NCBI RefSeq assembly: GCF_041431135.1
Contig: NZ_CP107799.1
Span: 3,038,001-3,102,000, forward strand
Source of the DNA: Streptomyces sp. NBC_00554
Lineage (GTDB): Bacteria > Actinomycetota > Actinomycetes > Streptomycetales > Streptomycetaceae
DNA length: 64,000 nucleotides
Direction of reading: 5' to 3'
In this document: piece by piece, positions 41,953 to 50,926 of the stretch
Numbering within the stretch: position 1 is the first letter of the stretch
Layout of the letters: each line of letters opens with the position of its first letter
Notes under the pieces: model-generated
The model's database searches: none
What the model was told of the DNA's origin: nothing
Seen by the model: the letters and a program-made list of their open reading frames with translations, nothing else
Position numbers and translations under genes: made by a program

Positions 41953-44900
41953 TCAGTAGCCGACGAGCGTTTCCACCTGAGTGGCGTCGGTCACCGCGCC
42001 CGCCCACAGGCGGATGTCGGTGATCTTGCCGGACAGGGGGTTGCCCCATGCGCCGTCGGCATAGCCCTTGCCCACGGCGAACTCGCCGCTTCCGACGGAG
42101 GCGGTGTAGGCGAGCGGCTCGCCCTGGCGGTCGCTGCCGACGAACAGCGTGATCTGGCGGGTGTGCGCGTTGTAGGCGCCGACCAAACCGACCTCGCTGT
42201 CCAGAACCGCGAAATCGGCGCTGACGACGGAGGTGCCGGTGCCGTTGGAGGTGAGCTGGCCGAAGTACCAGCGGGCCGTCGGGAACGTGCGGGTAACCGG
42301 GAGGCCGTTGTCGTCCAGGACCGGGTAGCCGTCAGCGTCCAACACCGGCACGCTGCCCGTGCCGGTCTTCTCCACCCACAGGCTCCACGCAGAGCCGGTC
42401 GCGGTGCGCTGGCCCAGGATCTGGGCGCGGTAGCCGACTGGCTTGTCCGTCAACGCCTCGGTGTTGACGCTCGCTGTGGTGGCCACGGTGAAGGAGCCGT
42501 TGTCGGAGACCAGCGGCCGCGACGCCGTCGCCGTACCCGCCGTGCTGTCCAGAACGAGGGCTTCGCTGTCCAGAACGAGGGCTTCGCCGTCCAGAGACGC
42601 ACCCTCGGAGAGGGTGAGGTTGTTGCCGTAGCCGGATGTGTCGGTCAGCGTGGTGCCAGTCGCCCCTTCCGGGGTGTACTGGGCGACGAGTTCGGCGTAC
42701 GCCTTGCCCGCCGCGTCGGTCGGGTTTGCCTCACGGGCGATCAACTCGGGCGTCAGAGCGTCCTGCCACACGGTGACCTCATCCACTTCGCCGGGGAAGT
42801 AGTCGACATAGGAGCCCTTGAACTTCACGCGGCCGATCTGCAGCGCGCCTGCCGCCGACCAGTTGCCAGTGGTGAGGGTGTCGCTGCCCTGCGCGACGCC
42901 GTTGACGTAGAGGGTGAGTGTCTTGGCGCTGGTGTTGACCACCGCCGCCAGATGCGTCCACACCTTCACCTGCGGCGCGTCCAGCGAGTTCACCCGCTGG
43001 TTGTCCATCGGACTGGTCGCCGCGTCGACATCGGCCAGGCGCAAGCACCACCGGTCCGCCGCGAGGCAGTAACCGAGGAAGAACGGGCTGTAGTAGGTGC
43101 CGTCCTGGCCCAGGACGGTCGCCGTGGTGCTGGCGGCATCCAGCCGCACCCAGGCCGAGACGGTGTACGACGCCTGCGTCTCCAGGACCTTCCCAGTGGT
43201 CGCGGCATACGAGGTGCCGCCGACCTTCAGCGCCTTGTCCTCGCCTGTCACGCCGTTGTCGGTAACCACGCCACGCCGGCCCGTATTCACGCGGGTCGCA
43301 CCGCTGATGGTCGCGTCGTCCCGCAGGGCCGTGGAGGTTGCGGAGACGTCGACGGCGGCGCCGGAAGCCTCGTTGAACGTCCACTTGCCGACAGGACCCT
43401 CACCCTCGTCGACCAGGAAACGGACCTTGTTCTGCCCTGTCCTCCCCGCCGAGTCCTTGGCCAACACCTCCAGGAAGATGGTGCCCGAGTCGACAGGGGT
43501 GATGGTCTCGCTCACTGTCGCCCCCGTCTTCCAGGGCCGCCAGGCGCTGTCCGTGGACAGCTTGTAGGCGTAGGCGGTATTCGTGTCCCCGCTGGCGGGC
43601 CCGAACGTCACGTCCCCCGGCGTACCCGGACGCCCCTTGGGGGTGCAGTCGCCACCGGTCACACACACGGAGTACGTCGAGGTGAAGGTCACCGTCGGCG
43701 GCTTCGGCGCGGTGCTGTCGATGGTGAAGTAGCAGAACTGCGTCGCCGTACCACCCAGAATGCTGTCCCCACTGTTGTAGTACGAGCGGGTCCACGCACG
43801 GTAGCGGTACTGCCCCTTGTCCGCCAGCGCCGCGTTCCACACCTTGTTCTGATCGACGCCGTCACCGACATACCCGCTGGTGGGACTCTCAGAGCCGGTG
43901 GACGGCTCCTTCGCGTCCGACCAGGTGCCGTCCGCGTTCTTCACGTCGAGATCGAAGTAGACGCGCAGCGAGGCCGAGCCCTCACCGCCCGCGACCGTCT
44001 GCGGCGTGGCAGCAAGGTTCGGGGTGGGGTCGTGCCACATCGTCGGCGCCGTGGAGCTCTTGGAGCAGATCTCGTCGGTGCCGGTCTCCAGGCCGTACTC
44101 AGTGGGAACGGCCGGCTTGCCGACGTACACCACGTCGATGACCGCGTCGTCGTCGAACCGCTTCCACGCGATCGGGTCCGACTCGTCCTTGGCCTTCAGC
44201 ATCAGCGTCAGCGTCTTGAACTTGCCGTCCGCGAACGCCTTCACCGTCGAGGTGAGGTTCTCGTCCGGCTCAGGCGCATAGTCGTTGAACTCGATCGGCT
44301 TACGCGGCTGCGACGGGCTGCATGCGTCACCGCGGCCGGCCGAGACGTTCCGGTCACCCATCTGATCCCAGGAGTTGTCCGAATTCGGGCCACCCGGACC
44401 CGGCCAACGCGTCGAGGACGAGATGCCGTCCGTGCGCTCAAGGTCCACCCAGCGCGCGTCACACGAGAACGACCACGTCTCCGTCACCGCGAACGTCGCG
44501 TCCAGCACCTGCTTGCCCTTGAGCTTGCCCGGCGCGAACTCGAAGTACATGCGGTTTGTGTAGGCGCTGCCGGTAGTACAAGCGTAGATGTAGCCGCCGA
44601 TCACCGCCTGGCCGCACCGGCCCACACTCATGCCGTTGTTACCGCCGGAGAAGTTGTAGAACACGTCACCGTCCGAGGACAGCACTGTCCGCTCGGATTC
44701 GTTCATCTCCACCGACGGATCGATATAGAGCGGCAGCTCGGAGCTCGTCGTGTCCGCGATCAGTCCGGCGTCCGGGATGACGGTGACCTGAGTCTGTGTC
44801 ACGTCCACGTCCATCACCGCCGCTTCGTCCCCGGCTCCGGGACCTGCGAACGGGTCGCCTTCCTCGACCGGCCCGGCGGGACGCTCCTCGGCCGGGGCCG

Positions 44901-45765
44901 CCGACGGGCTCTCCTCCGAGGTCGCCGCAGGCACTTCGGCCGACGAGGCCCTGACGAGCGGGCGCACCGCGAGGCTCTGCGCGCTCACGCCCTCACTGTC
45001 CGCGGCCTTACCGGCGGAGTTCCACATCCGCGCCGAGGGCGAACGGAAGACGACCTGCCCGTTGCCGTCGACGGCCTCCATGCTCCCGGCCGAGCCCTCA
45101 CGCACCCGCAGGCCCTCGACGCCCATCGAGTACTCCAGCGATGCCAGCGCCGGATCCTTAGCAGCCTCCAGCGTCTCGACCTCCAGCACCTGCCGGAAGC
45201 CTTCGACCGTCGCCGTCAGGATCAGGTTCACATCCGGGCGCACGTCCTCGTAGACCGCGCGCGTGCCCTCCAATCGCGGCTCCGGCAGCGTCCCGGGCCA
45301 ACCCAGAGTGACCGACTGTCCGTCCTCCGCGATCGTCACCAGATCTTTGCCGCTACCCCCACCAGAAAACGACAGGTCCACCGTGGCCGCTTTCGGCCCG
45401 ACGGATCCGTCAGCCCGCTTCACGAGCGTCGCATCCGGGGCAGTCCAACCACCATCGGACTTCTGCACCCGCACCGGAACAATCGACTTCCGAAGCGTGA
45501 ACGTCCTGCCGTCCGGGTTGGCAAATACCGTCTCCCGCTCGGTGCGCTCCCCCACCACCTCGACCTGACTACCCGACTCGGCCGCCTGTTCCTGCGCGCG
45601 CTCCGACTCCGTCAGATCGCCACTCTCCGCGGCAACTGCCGTCTGCGAGGCCAGCATCGGCGTCACCGTCGGAACCGTCGCCAGTACGGCAACCACTGTC
45701 AGCCACGCCAAGCCGCCCCGGCGCCTGCCAGATCTGCTTCGGGCACGCTGTCGACCATCCCCCAC
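41953..45765 (-). CDS. Large secreted LamG-domain protein, RHS toxin partner
   Basis: 1,270 residues from GTG 45765, where AGGGG lies 7 bp upstream; ATG 45810 would add a Cys-containing leader. Signal peptide GGLAWLTVVAVLATVPTVTP. The N-terminal half (about 50-640) is a beta-rich region with conserved YIDPSV and CYFTIDSTAPKPPTV segments. Two LamG/concanavalin-like domains follow: about 770-960 (QASYTVSAWVRLDAASTTAT, LTLYVNGVAQGS) and about 1020-1270 (GSFTVATTASVN, ITLFVGSDRQGEPL). A 21-bp tandem duplication at 42547-42588 encodes EALVLDS twice. In Streptomyces such proteins commonly precede RHS toxins and probably help surface attachment or delivery. They share an operon, with a hairpin between. 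Confidence 0.85.
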   Translation of the reverse strand: MGDGRQRARSRSGRRRGGLAWLTVVAVLATVPTVTPMLASQTAVAAESGDLTESERAQEQAAESGSQVEVVGERTERETVFANPDGRTFTLRKSIVPVRVQKSDGGWTAPDATLVKRADGSVGPKAATVDLSFSGGGSGKDLVTIAEDGQSVTLGWPGTLPEPRLEGTRAVYEDVRPDVNLILTATVEGFRQVLEVETLEAAKDPALASLEYSMGVEGLRVREGSAGSMEAVDGNGQVVFRSPSARMWNSAGKAADSEGVSAQSLAVRPLVRASSAEVPAATSEESPSAAPAEERPAGPVEEGDPFAGPGAGDEAAVMDVDVTQTQVTVIPDAGLIADTTSSELPLYIDPSVEMNESERTVLSSDGDVFYNFSGGNNGMSVGRCGQAVIGGYIYACTTGSAYTNRMYFEFAPGKLKGKQVLDATFAVTETWSFSCDARWVDLERTDGISSSTRWPGPGGPNSDNSWDQMGDRNVSAGRGDACSPSQPRKPIEFNDYAPEPDENLTSTVKAFADGKFKTLTLMLKAKDESDPIAWKRFDDDAVIDVVYVGKPAVPTEYGLETGTDEICSKSSTAPTMWHDPTPNLAATPQTVAGGEGSASLRVYFDLDVKNADGTWSDAKEPSTGSESPTSGYVGDGVDQNKVWNAALADKGQYRYRAWTRSYYNSGDSILGGTATQFCYFTIDSTAPKPPTVTFTSTYSVCVTGGDCTPKGRPGTPGDVTFGPASGDTNTAYAYKLSTDSAWRPWKTGATVSETITPVDSGTIFLEVLAKDSAGRTGQNKVRFLVDEGEGPVGKWTFNEASGAAVDVSATSTALRDDATISGATRVNTGRRGVVTDNGVTGEDKALKVGGTSYAATTGKVLETQASYTVSAWVRLDAASTTATVLGQDGTYYSPFFLGYCLAADRWCLRLADVDAATSPMDNQRVNSLDAPQVKVWTHLAAVVNTSAKTLTLYVNGVAQGSDTLTTGNWSAAGALQIGRVKFKGSYVDYFPGEVDEVTVWQDALTPELIAREANPTDAAGKAYAELVAQYTPEGATGTTLTDTSGYGNNLTLSEGASLDGEALVLDSEALVLDSTAGTATASRPLVSDNGSFTVATTASVNTEALTDKPVGYRAQILGQRTATGSAWSLWVEKTGTGSVPVLDADGYPVLDDNGLPVTRTFPTARWYFGQLTSNGTGTSVVSADFAVLDSEVGLVGAYNAHTRQITLFVGSDRQGEPLAYTASVGSGEFAVGKGYADGAWGNPLSGKITDIRLWAGAVTDATQVETLVGY

Positions 45766-46160
45766 TGCCCCACCCCTTGCCCACACATGATCTACACAGT
45801 TGGTGCTCATGACACATGTAGGGGTCAACAAGTGTCAAGGGAAAGGTAAAAGCGTGGCGATGCGGGCGGGAACAGTTGTCGCGAACACCCCGATTTACAG
45901 GTCACCGTGCCCAACCGCGCCGTGTCAGGCGGGCGCGCACTCCTTCTCCAATACAGCCGGCATCGCGGATCACGCCCGGCAGTTGGGCTTGGAAGGGCCG
46001 CTGAAGATCGAGACACGCTCGCGGTGCAGGCGCCGAGCCGGTTCCTGCGGGGCGCTTCGCTCTGCCTGACCGACACGCGTACGCCCAGCGGTGCGGGAAG
46101 GTGCTGCGGCGACTGTGCGCGCCGTTCGAGCAGATCTGACCGGCACCGGACCCCTGACGG
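45766..46160. other. Right edge of the RHS island, non-coding
   Basis: This holds the LamG upstream region, then sequence without a believable ORF up to the right 58-bp repeat at 46074-46131. The repeat continues eight bases further as the end of a DUF1990 reading frame (CAPFEQI, stop 46137-46139). No integrase or tRNA is seen. Confidence 0.6.
46074..46131 (+). repeat. 58-bp direct repeat, right boundary of the RHS island
   Basis: The second copy of the DUF1990 3'-end sequence (see 31932-31989), one mismatch. Translated in the same frame it gives YAQRCGKVLRRLCAPFEQI and a stop, versus YAQRCGKVLRRLCAPFEPV in the intact gene. It probably marks the original end of the DUF1990 gene. Confidence 0.9.
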
Positions 46161-46484
46161 TCACAGCAGCCGGGCCACGAGCACCGTCACGCCGGCCGTC
46201 CCCCACGCCGCCACGACGCCGAAGACCAGTTGGACGAGGTCCCACTGGACGCGGGGCACCCAGCGGCCGGCGCGTCTGCGCAGTGTGGCCCAGCGGGCGA
46301 TGTCCGGCCTGCCGGTGAAGAACGCCGCCGCGGCCGTGCCCAGGACGAGCCCGGCAGCGGCGGCGGGCACGTCCGGAAGCGGGGCGTACGAGGTCGCCAC
46401 CACGGCCGCGCCCAGCCCGCCGAACAGCCAGGCCCCGCACCCGATGAGCAGCACCAGGGTGGCGCCCCTCTTGTCGAGGATCAC
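46161..46484 (-). CDS. Small integral membrane protein, unknown function
   Basis: 107 residues. Three hydrophobic segments are visible: LVLLIGCGAWLFGGLGAAVV (about 10-30), PAAAAGLVLGTAAAAFF (about 40-57), and LVFGVVAAWGTAGVTVLVA (about 85-104), with a basic loop ARWATLRRRAGRW between the last two. No motif is recognised. It starts 4 bp after the glgP stop, so it is probably translated from the glgP mRNA. Confidence 0.75.
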   Translation of the reverse strand: MILDKRGATLVLLIGCGAWLFGGLGAAVVATSYAPLPDVPAAAAGLVLGTAAAAFFTGRPDIARWATLRRRAGRWVPRVQWDLVQLVFGVVAAWGTAGVTVLVARLL

Positions 46485-46488
46485 TCGC

Positions 46489-49143
46489 TCACCTCATCAA
46501 CACCCCGGCCGCCTCCACCAGTTCCTCCGACGGAACCGCCACAAGACCCAACTCCGCGCTGGATGCCAGCAGTCGGTGCGCGGGCAGGATCCGCACGGTA
46601 TATCCGAAGGGCCCGGTCCTGTCCAGGGACAGCGGCCCCTCGTACACCCAGCGTCCCTCCAGGTCCGGGCCGCCCGCGGGCTTCAGCGGCACGGCCACCG
46701 CGTCCGCGATGCGGTCGTCGGAGTCGACGCGGCCCGCGACGGCCTGGACCTCGACGTCGTCGGGGCCGAGGTCGCCGAGGCCGACGCGGACGCGGACGGA
46801 GAGGGTGGTGCCGAGTTCGGCGGTGGTCGTGGCGGAGGCGGCCTCGACGTGGTCGACGGTGACGTGCGGCCAGGCCGAGCGGACGCGGGACTTCCAGGTG
46901 GCCAGCTCGCGGGCCGTGTCCGCGGTGAGGGAGCGGTGGGCGCGGGCGGCCGGAGCGTACAGGCGCTCCACGTATTCACGCACCATCCGGCCGGCCAGGA
47001 CCTTCGGGCCGAGGTGGGTCAGCGTCTGGCGGACCATCTCGATCCAGCGGTCGGGCAGGCCGCCCTGGCCGCGCTCGTAGAAGCGCGGGGTCACCCGCTG
47101 CTCCAGCAGGTCGTAGAGCGCCGCCGCCTCCAGTTCGTCACGGCGGTCGTCGTCCTCCCCCACTGCCGAAAGCGTGGGGGTGCCCCCAGCCGTGCCGTCG
47201 GCGGTCGGGATCGCCCAGCCGAAGTCGGGCTGGAACCACTCGTCCCACCAGCCGTCCAGGACGGACAGGTTGAGGCACCCGTTCAGCGCCGCCTTCATGC
47301 CGGACGTACCGCACGCCTCCAGCGGGCGCAGCGGATTGTTCAGCCAGATGTCGCAGCCCGGGTACAGCTTCTGCGCCATCGCCATGCCGTAGTCGGGAAG
47401 GAAGACGATGCGGTGGCGTACGCGCGGGTCGTCCGCGAACCGGACGAGTTCCTGGATCAGGCGTTTGCCGCCGTCGTCGGCGGGGTGGGCCTTGCCCGCG
47501 ATGACGATCTGGATCGGCCGCTCGGGATGCAGCAGCAGATCCATCAGCCGGTCGCGGTCCCGCAGCATCAGGGTCAGGCGTTTGTACGAGGGGACGCGGC
47601 GCGCGAACCCGATGGTGAGGACGTCGGGGTCCAACACCCCTTCGATCCAGCCCAGTTCGGCCGTACCCGCGCCGCGCTGGCGCCAGGAGGCGTGCAGCCG
47701 TTCCCGTACCTCGACCACCAGCTGCTCGCGCAGCACGCGCCGCAGATCGAAGATCTCCTGGTCCGCGATGTCGGCCACCGCGTCCCAGCGCTCCGAGCCG
47801 CCGACCGTCATCGCGTCCTCGGCGCGCTGGGCGCCGATCTGCCGGGCGCCGAGCCGGAAGACCTCCGGCGCCACCCAGGTCGGCGCGTGCACGCCGTTGG
47901 TCACCGAGGTGATCGGGACCTCGTCCGGGTCGAAGCCCGGCCACAGGCCCGAGAACATCTCCCGGCTGACATGGCCGTGCAACAGCGAGACGCCATTGGC
48001 CCGTTGGCCGAGCCGCAGCCCCATCACGGCCATGTTGAAGAGGTTCGGCTCGCCGCCCGGGTAGGTCTCCATGCCCAGGCCCAGGATGCGTTGGACGTCG
48101 ATGCGCGGGAGTTCGGCGTCCGGACCGAAGTGGCGGGCCACCAGCTCCCGGTCGAAGCGGTCGATCCCGGCGGGCACGGGCGTGTGGGTCGTGAAGACCG
48201 TACCGGCCCTCACCGACTCCAACGAGGCCTCGAAGTCCAGCCCCCCGTCGGCCAGTTCGGCGATCCGCTCCAGACCCAGGAACCCCGCGTGCCCCTCGTT
48301 CGTATGGAACACCTCGGGCTGCGCATGGCCGGTGAGCCTGCAGTACGTCCGTACCGCGCGCACCCCTCCTATGCCGAGCAGCATCTCCTGCAGCAACCGG
48401 TGCTCGCTGCCGCCGCCGTACAGCCGGTCGGTCACCCCGCGTTCGCCGAGGTCGTTCTCCTCGACGTCGGAGTCGAGCATCAGCAGCGGCACCCGGCCGA
48501 CCTGCGCCAGCCAGACGCGGGCCCGCAGCGCCCGCCCGCCGGGAAGGGCCAGCGAGACCTGGGCCGGTGAGCCGTCGCTCTCGCGCAGCGGCACCACCGG
48601 CAGCTCGTTCGGGTCCAGGACCGGATAGTGCTCCTGCTGCCAGCCGTCCCGCGACAGGGACTGCCGGAAGTAGCCGTGCCGGTAGAGCAGCCCCACGCCG
48701 ATCAGCGGAACGCCCAGGTCACTGGCGGCCTTCAGGTGATCGCCCGCGAGGATGCCGAGGCCTCCGGAGTACTGCGGCAGCGCTGCCGTGATGCCGAACT
48801 CGGGCGAGAAGTAGGCGATGGCGGCGGGCAGTTCGGGGGTCCCGGTCTGGGTCTGATACCAGCGGTCGCCGGTCACGTAGTCGCGCAGATCGTCGGCGGC
48901 CGCGGCGAGCCGGCGCAGGAAACGCCGGTCCTCCGTGAGCTCCGCGAGACGCCCGGGCGACACGGAGCCGAGCAGGCGCACGGGGTCGCCGTCGGAGGCG
49001 GCCCAGCGCTCGGGGTCGACGGACTGGAAGAGATCACGGGTCTCGGCATGCCAGGACCAGCGCAGATTGCGCGCCAGGTCACTGAGCGGGTGAAGGGCTT
49101 CGGGGAGTACGGGTCGGACGGTGAACCTGCGGATTGCCTTCAC
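46489..49143 (-). CDS. glgP: Alpha-glucan phosphorylase (GT35)
   Basis: 884 residues from GTG 49143 with AGAGGTG upstream. The short-form phosphorylase pattern is complete: YFSPEFGI near residue 110, FHTNEGHAGFLGLERI, FTTHTPVPAGIDRF, FARRVPSYKRLTLML, and the PLP-lysine motif EACGTSGMKAALNG near 625. It releases glucose-1-phosphate from alpha-1,4-glucan, the degradative arm of the GlgE pathway encoded divergently nearby. A 12-codon insertion (TPTLSAVGE region, about 660) is a read-through copy of a palindromic mini-element in a surface loop. A small membrane protein follows on the same strand. Confidence 0.93.
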   Translation of the reverse strand: MKAIRRFTVRPVLPEALHPLSDLARNLRWSWHAETRDLFQSVDPERWAASDGDPVRLLGSVSPGRLAELTEDRRFLRRLAAAADDLRDYVTGDRWYQTQTGTPELPAAIAYFSPEFGITAALPQYSGGLGILAGDHLKAASDLGVPLIGVGLLYRHGYFRQSLSRDGWQQEHYPVLDPNELPVVPLRESDGSPAQVSLALPGGRALRARVWLAQVGRVPLLMLDSDVEENDLGERGVTDRLYGGGSEHRLLQEMLLGIGGVRAVRTYCRLTGHAQPEVFHTNEGHAGFLGLERIAELADGGLDFEASLESVRAGTVFTTHTPVPAGIDRFDRELVARHFGPDAELPRIDVQRILGLGMETYPGGEPNLFNMAVMGLRLGQRANGVSLLHGHVSREMFSGLWPGFDPDEVPITSVTNGVHAPTWVAPEVFRLGARQIGAQRAEDAMTVGGSERWDAVADIADQEIFDLRRVLREQLVVEVRERLHASWRQRGAGTAELGWIEGVLDPDVLTIGFARRVPSYKRLTLMLRDRDRLMDLLLHPERPIQIVIAGKAHPADDGGKRLIQELVRFADDPRVRHRIVFLPDYGMAMAQKLYPGCDIWLNNPLRPLEACGTSGMKAALNGCLNLSVLDGWWDEWFQPDFGWAIPTADGTAGGTPTLSAVGEDDDRRDELEAAALYDLLEQRVTPRFYERGQGGLPDRWIEMVRQTLTHLGPKVLAGRMVREYVERLYAPAARAHRSLTADTARELATWKSRVRSAWPHVTVDHVEAASATTTAELGTTLSVRVRVGLGDLGPDDVEVQAVAGRVDSDDRIADAVAVPLKPAGGPDLEGRWVYEGPLSLDRTGPFGYTVRILPAHRLLASSAELGLVAVPSEELVEAAGVLMR
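47155..47190. mobile_element. 36-bp palindromic mini-element (family C) inside glgP, in frame
   Basis: On the coding strand it begins GCTGGGGGCACC and ends GCAGTGGGGGAG, the same ends as the copy at 6923-6960 in the MerR gene. At 36 bp it adds 12 codons and keeps the phosphorylase frame. It sits between IPTADGT and DDDRRDELEAAALYDLLEQ, a place that tolerates a loop. Confidence 0.7.
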
Positions 49144-49528
49144 TGGTGTGCACCTCTTTGCGCCTAAACCGGCGCCGCTCTCGCGGACCCGGTTGCTCGC
49201 CGTCGGGGTACCTCAACTGATGGTTGCGCCGAGTGGTCCTCAATGAAGCCACCGCCCTCGACGGTAGCGGTCAAAGGCCTCCGTAACCACGGCGCATCGA
49301 GGGTCTCGAAGGCCGGGCCCCGGCAATCACTCCCCCGGTTACTTCTGCGGAAATTCGTCGCAACGTTCACGTGTACCCCACGACGGATATGGCTGATTCC
49401 GCCTGCATGGGCGGCCTTGTGGCTATTCGCACCGCACGAGAGGCTGCCCACTGGCGTACCTCCCGACCTCGGCCCGCACCGGGCCGTCCCCGGCCGCGTA
49501 CGCCGAATTGAGGAGGGGAACTCAAGTC
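49144..49528. other. Divergent intergenic region, glgP / subtilase
   Basis: 385 bp that must hold both promoters. I see an AGAGGTG ribosome site for glgP and GAGGAGGGG for the protease. No clear -35/-10 pair, ORF, or strong hairpin can be named. Confidence 0.4.
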
Positions 49529-50731
49529 ATGGCACAGACGGAAAAGAGGCGTCTGCGCTGGGCGGGAGGTCTCACCGCGGTTGCGACGGCCGCGGTGCTT
49601 TCGGCCATCACCCTGCCCGCGCACGCCGCCCCGGAGGGGCAGATAGTCGGCGCCGGCGCTCCCGGCTCCGTCAGCGGCAGTTACATCGTGACACTCAAGG
49701 GGGGAACCAACGCTCCGTCCCCAGCGGGCAGAAGCATCGCGGAGAAGTACGGGGCGAGAATCAGCCACGCCTACGGCACCGCCCTCAACGGCTACGCGGT
49801 GACGGTGGACGAGAAGCAGGCCCGGCGGCTCGCGGCCGACTCCCGCGTGGCCTCGGTCGTGCAGGACACCAGGGTGGCGCTCGACCACAGCCAGAAGAAC
49901 CCGCCCACCTGGGGCCTCGACCGCATCGACCAGCGGGGCCTGCCGCTGAACAAGAGCTACACATGGCCGGAGTCGGCGGGCAAGGGCGTAACGGCGTACG
50001 TCATCGACACCGGCATCCGGATCACGCACAAGGACTTCGGCGGCCGGGCCAGCTACGGCTGGGACTTCGTGGGGAACGACAAGACCGCCAAGGACGGCAA
50101 CGGCCACGGCACACACGTCGCCGGCACCATCGCGGGCACCAAGTACGGCGTCGCCAAGAAGACCAAGGTCGTCGCCGTCCGCGTCCTCGACAACAACGGC
50201 GCCGGCACGACCGCGCAGGTCATCGCGGGCATCGACTGGGTGACGAAGCACGCCAGGAAACCGGCGGTCGCCAATATCAGCCTCGGCGGGTACGCCAACG
50301 CCCAGCTCGACGCCGCCGTACGCAACTCCATCGCCTCCGGTGTGACGTACGCGGTGGCGGCGGGCAACGACGGACTGCCGGCCGGTCTCTACTCCCCCGC
50401 CCGGGTCAAGCAGGCCCTCACCGTCGGCGCGAGCGACAGGACCGACGCGCGGGCGAGCTTCTCGAACACCGGCGCCATCCTTGACCTGTTCGCGCCCGGA
50501 GTGGCGATCACCTCGGCGTCGTACGCCAGTGACACGGGGAAGGCGACCTACTCGGGTACGTCGATGGCGAGCCCGCACGTCGCGGGCGCGGCCGCGCTCT
50601 ATCTGGCCGACCACACCAGGGCCACCCCGGCACAGGTGGGCAAAGCACTGGTCAAGCAGGCGGTTCCAGGCAAAATCTCTGGCGCGGGTCTGGGTTCGCC
50701 GAACAGGTTGCTCCAGGTCGGCACCCCCTAG
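49529..50731 (+). CDS. Secreted S8 family serine peptidase (subtilase)
   Basis: 400 residues from ATG 49529; the in-frame TTG 49508 contains the GAGGAGGGG ribosome site and so is not the start. Signal peptide [19 protein letters not shown], then an I9 inhibitor propeptide (about 45-115, [20 protein letters not shown] to [12 protein letters not shown]). The catalytic triad is intact: Asp in [14 protein letters not shown], His in [14 protein letters not shown], Ser in [19 protein letters not shown], plus the oxyanion Asn in YAVAAGNDG. An extracellular protease of the proteinase K-like type. A terminator follows before glgE. Confidence 0.94.
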   Translation: MAQTEKRRLRWAGGLTAVATAAVLSAITLPAHAAPEGQIVGAGAPGSVSGSYIVTLKGGTNAPSPAGRSIAEKYGARISHAYGTALNGYAVTVDEKQARRLAADSRVASVVQDTRVALDHSQKNPPTWGLDRIDQRGLPLNKSYTWPESAGKGVTAYVIDTGIRITHKDFGGRASYGWDFVGNDKTAKDGNGHGTHVAGTIAGTKYGVAKKTKVVAVRVLDNNGAGTTAQVIAGIDWVTKHARKPAVANISLGGYANAQLDAAVRNSIASGVTYAVAAGNDGLPAGLYSPARVKQALTVGASDRTDARASFSNTGAILDLFAPGVAITSASYASDTGKATYSGTSMASPHVAGAAALYLADHTRATPAQVGKALVKQAVPGKISGAGLGSPNRLLQVGTP

Positions 50732-50743
50732 CACGCTGCGGGA

Positions 50744-50785
50744 ACAGGCACCGGCCTCGCCCTCACCGGACGAGGCCGGTCCTGT
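50744..50785 (+). terminator. Terminator after the subtilase gene
   Basis: ACAGG-C-ACCGGCCTCG pairs with CGAGGCCGGT-CCTGT (15 bp with one bulge) around an 11-base loop, 13 bp past the stop. Confidence 0.75.
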
Positions 50786-50926
50786 GTGTAGACATACGCG
50801 TGAGTAGTTAACAAAGTGCCGGTTGCCCACCCGAATAGGGTGGGAAGGCTCCCCCGGTACGCCCCGCAGACCTCACCTCCCCACACCCTCATCCGCCCAC
50901 CCACGTTGACGCGGACAGGAGCGGTC

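Noticed and set aside
42163..45849. Plus-strand ORF of 1,228 codons opposite the LamG gene
   Set aside because: Arg/Val/Gly-rich shadow; the minus-strand frame has a signal peptide and LamG domains.
31998..46073. Calling the island an integrative conjugative element or prophage
   Set aside because: No integrase, replication, transfer or phage structural gene is present between the direct repeats.
49365..49376. CACGTG-like site in the glgP/subtilase intergenic region as a regulator site
   Set aside because: A single short palindrome in GC-rich DNA is not enough evidence.
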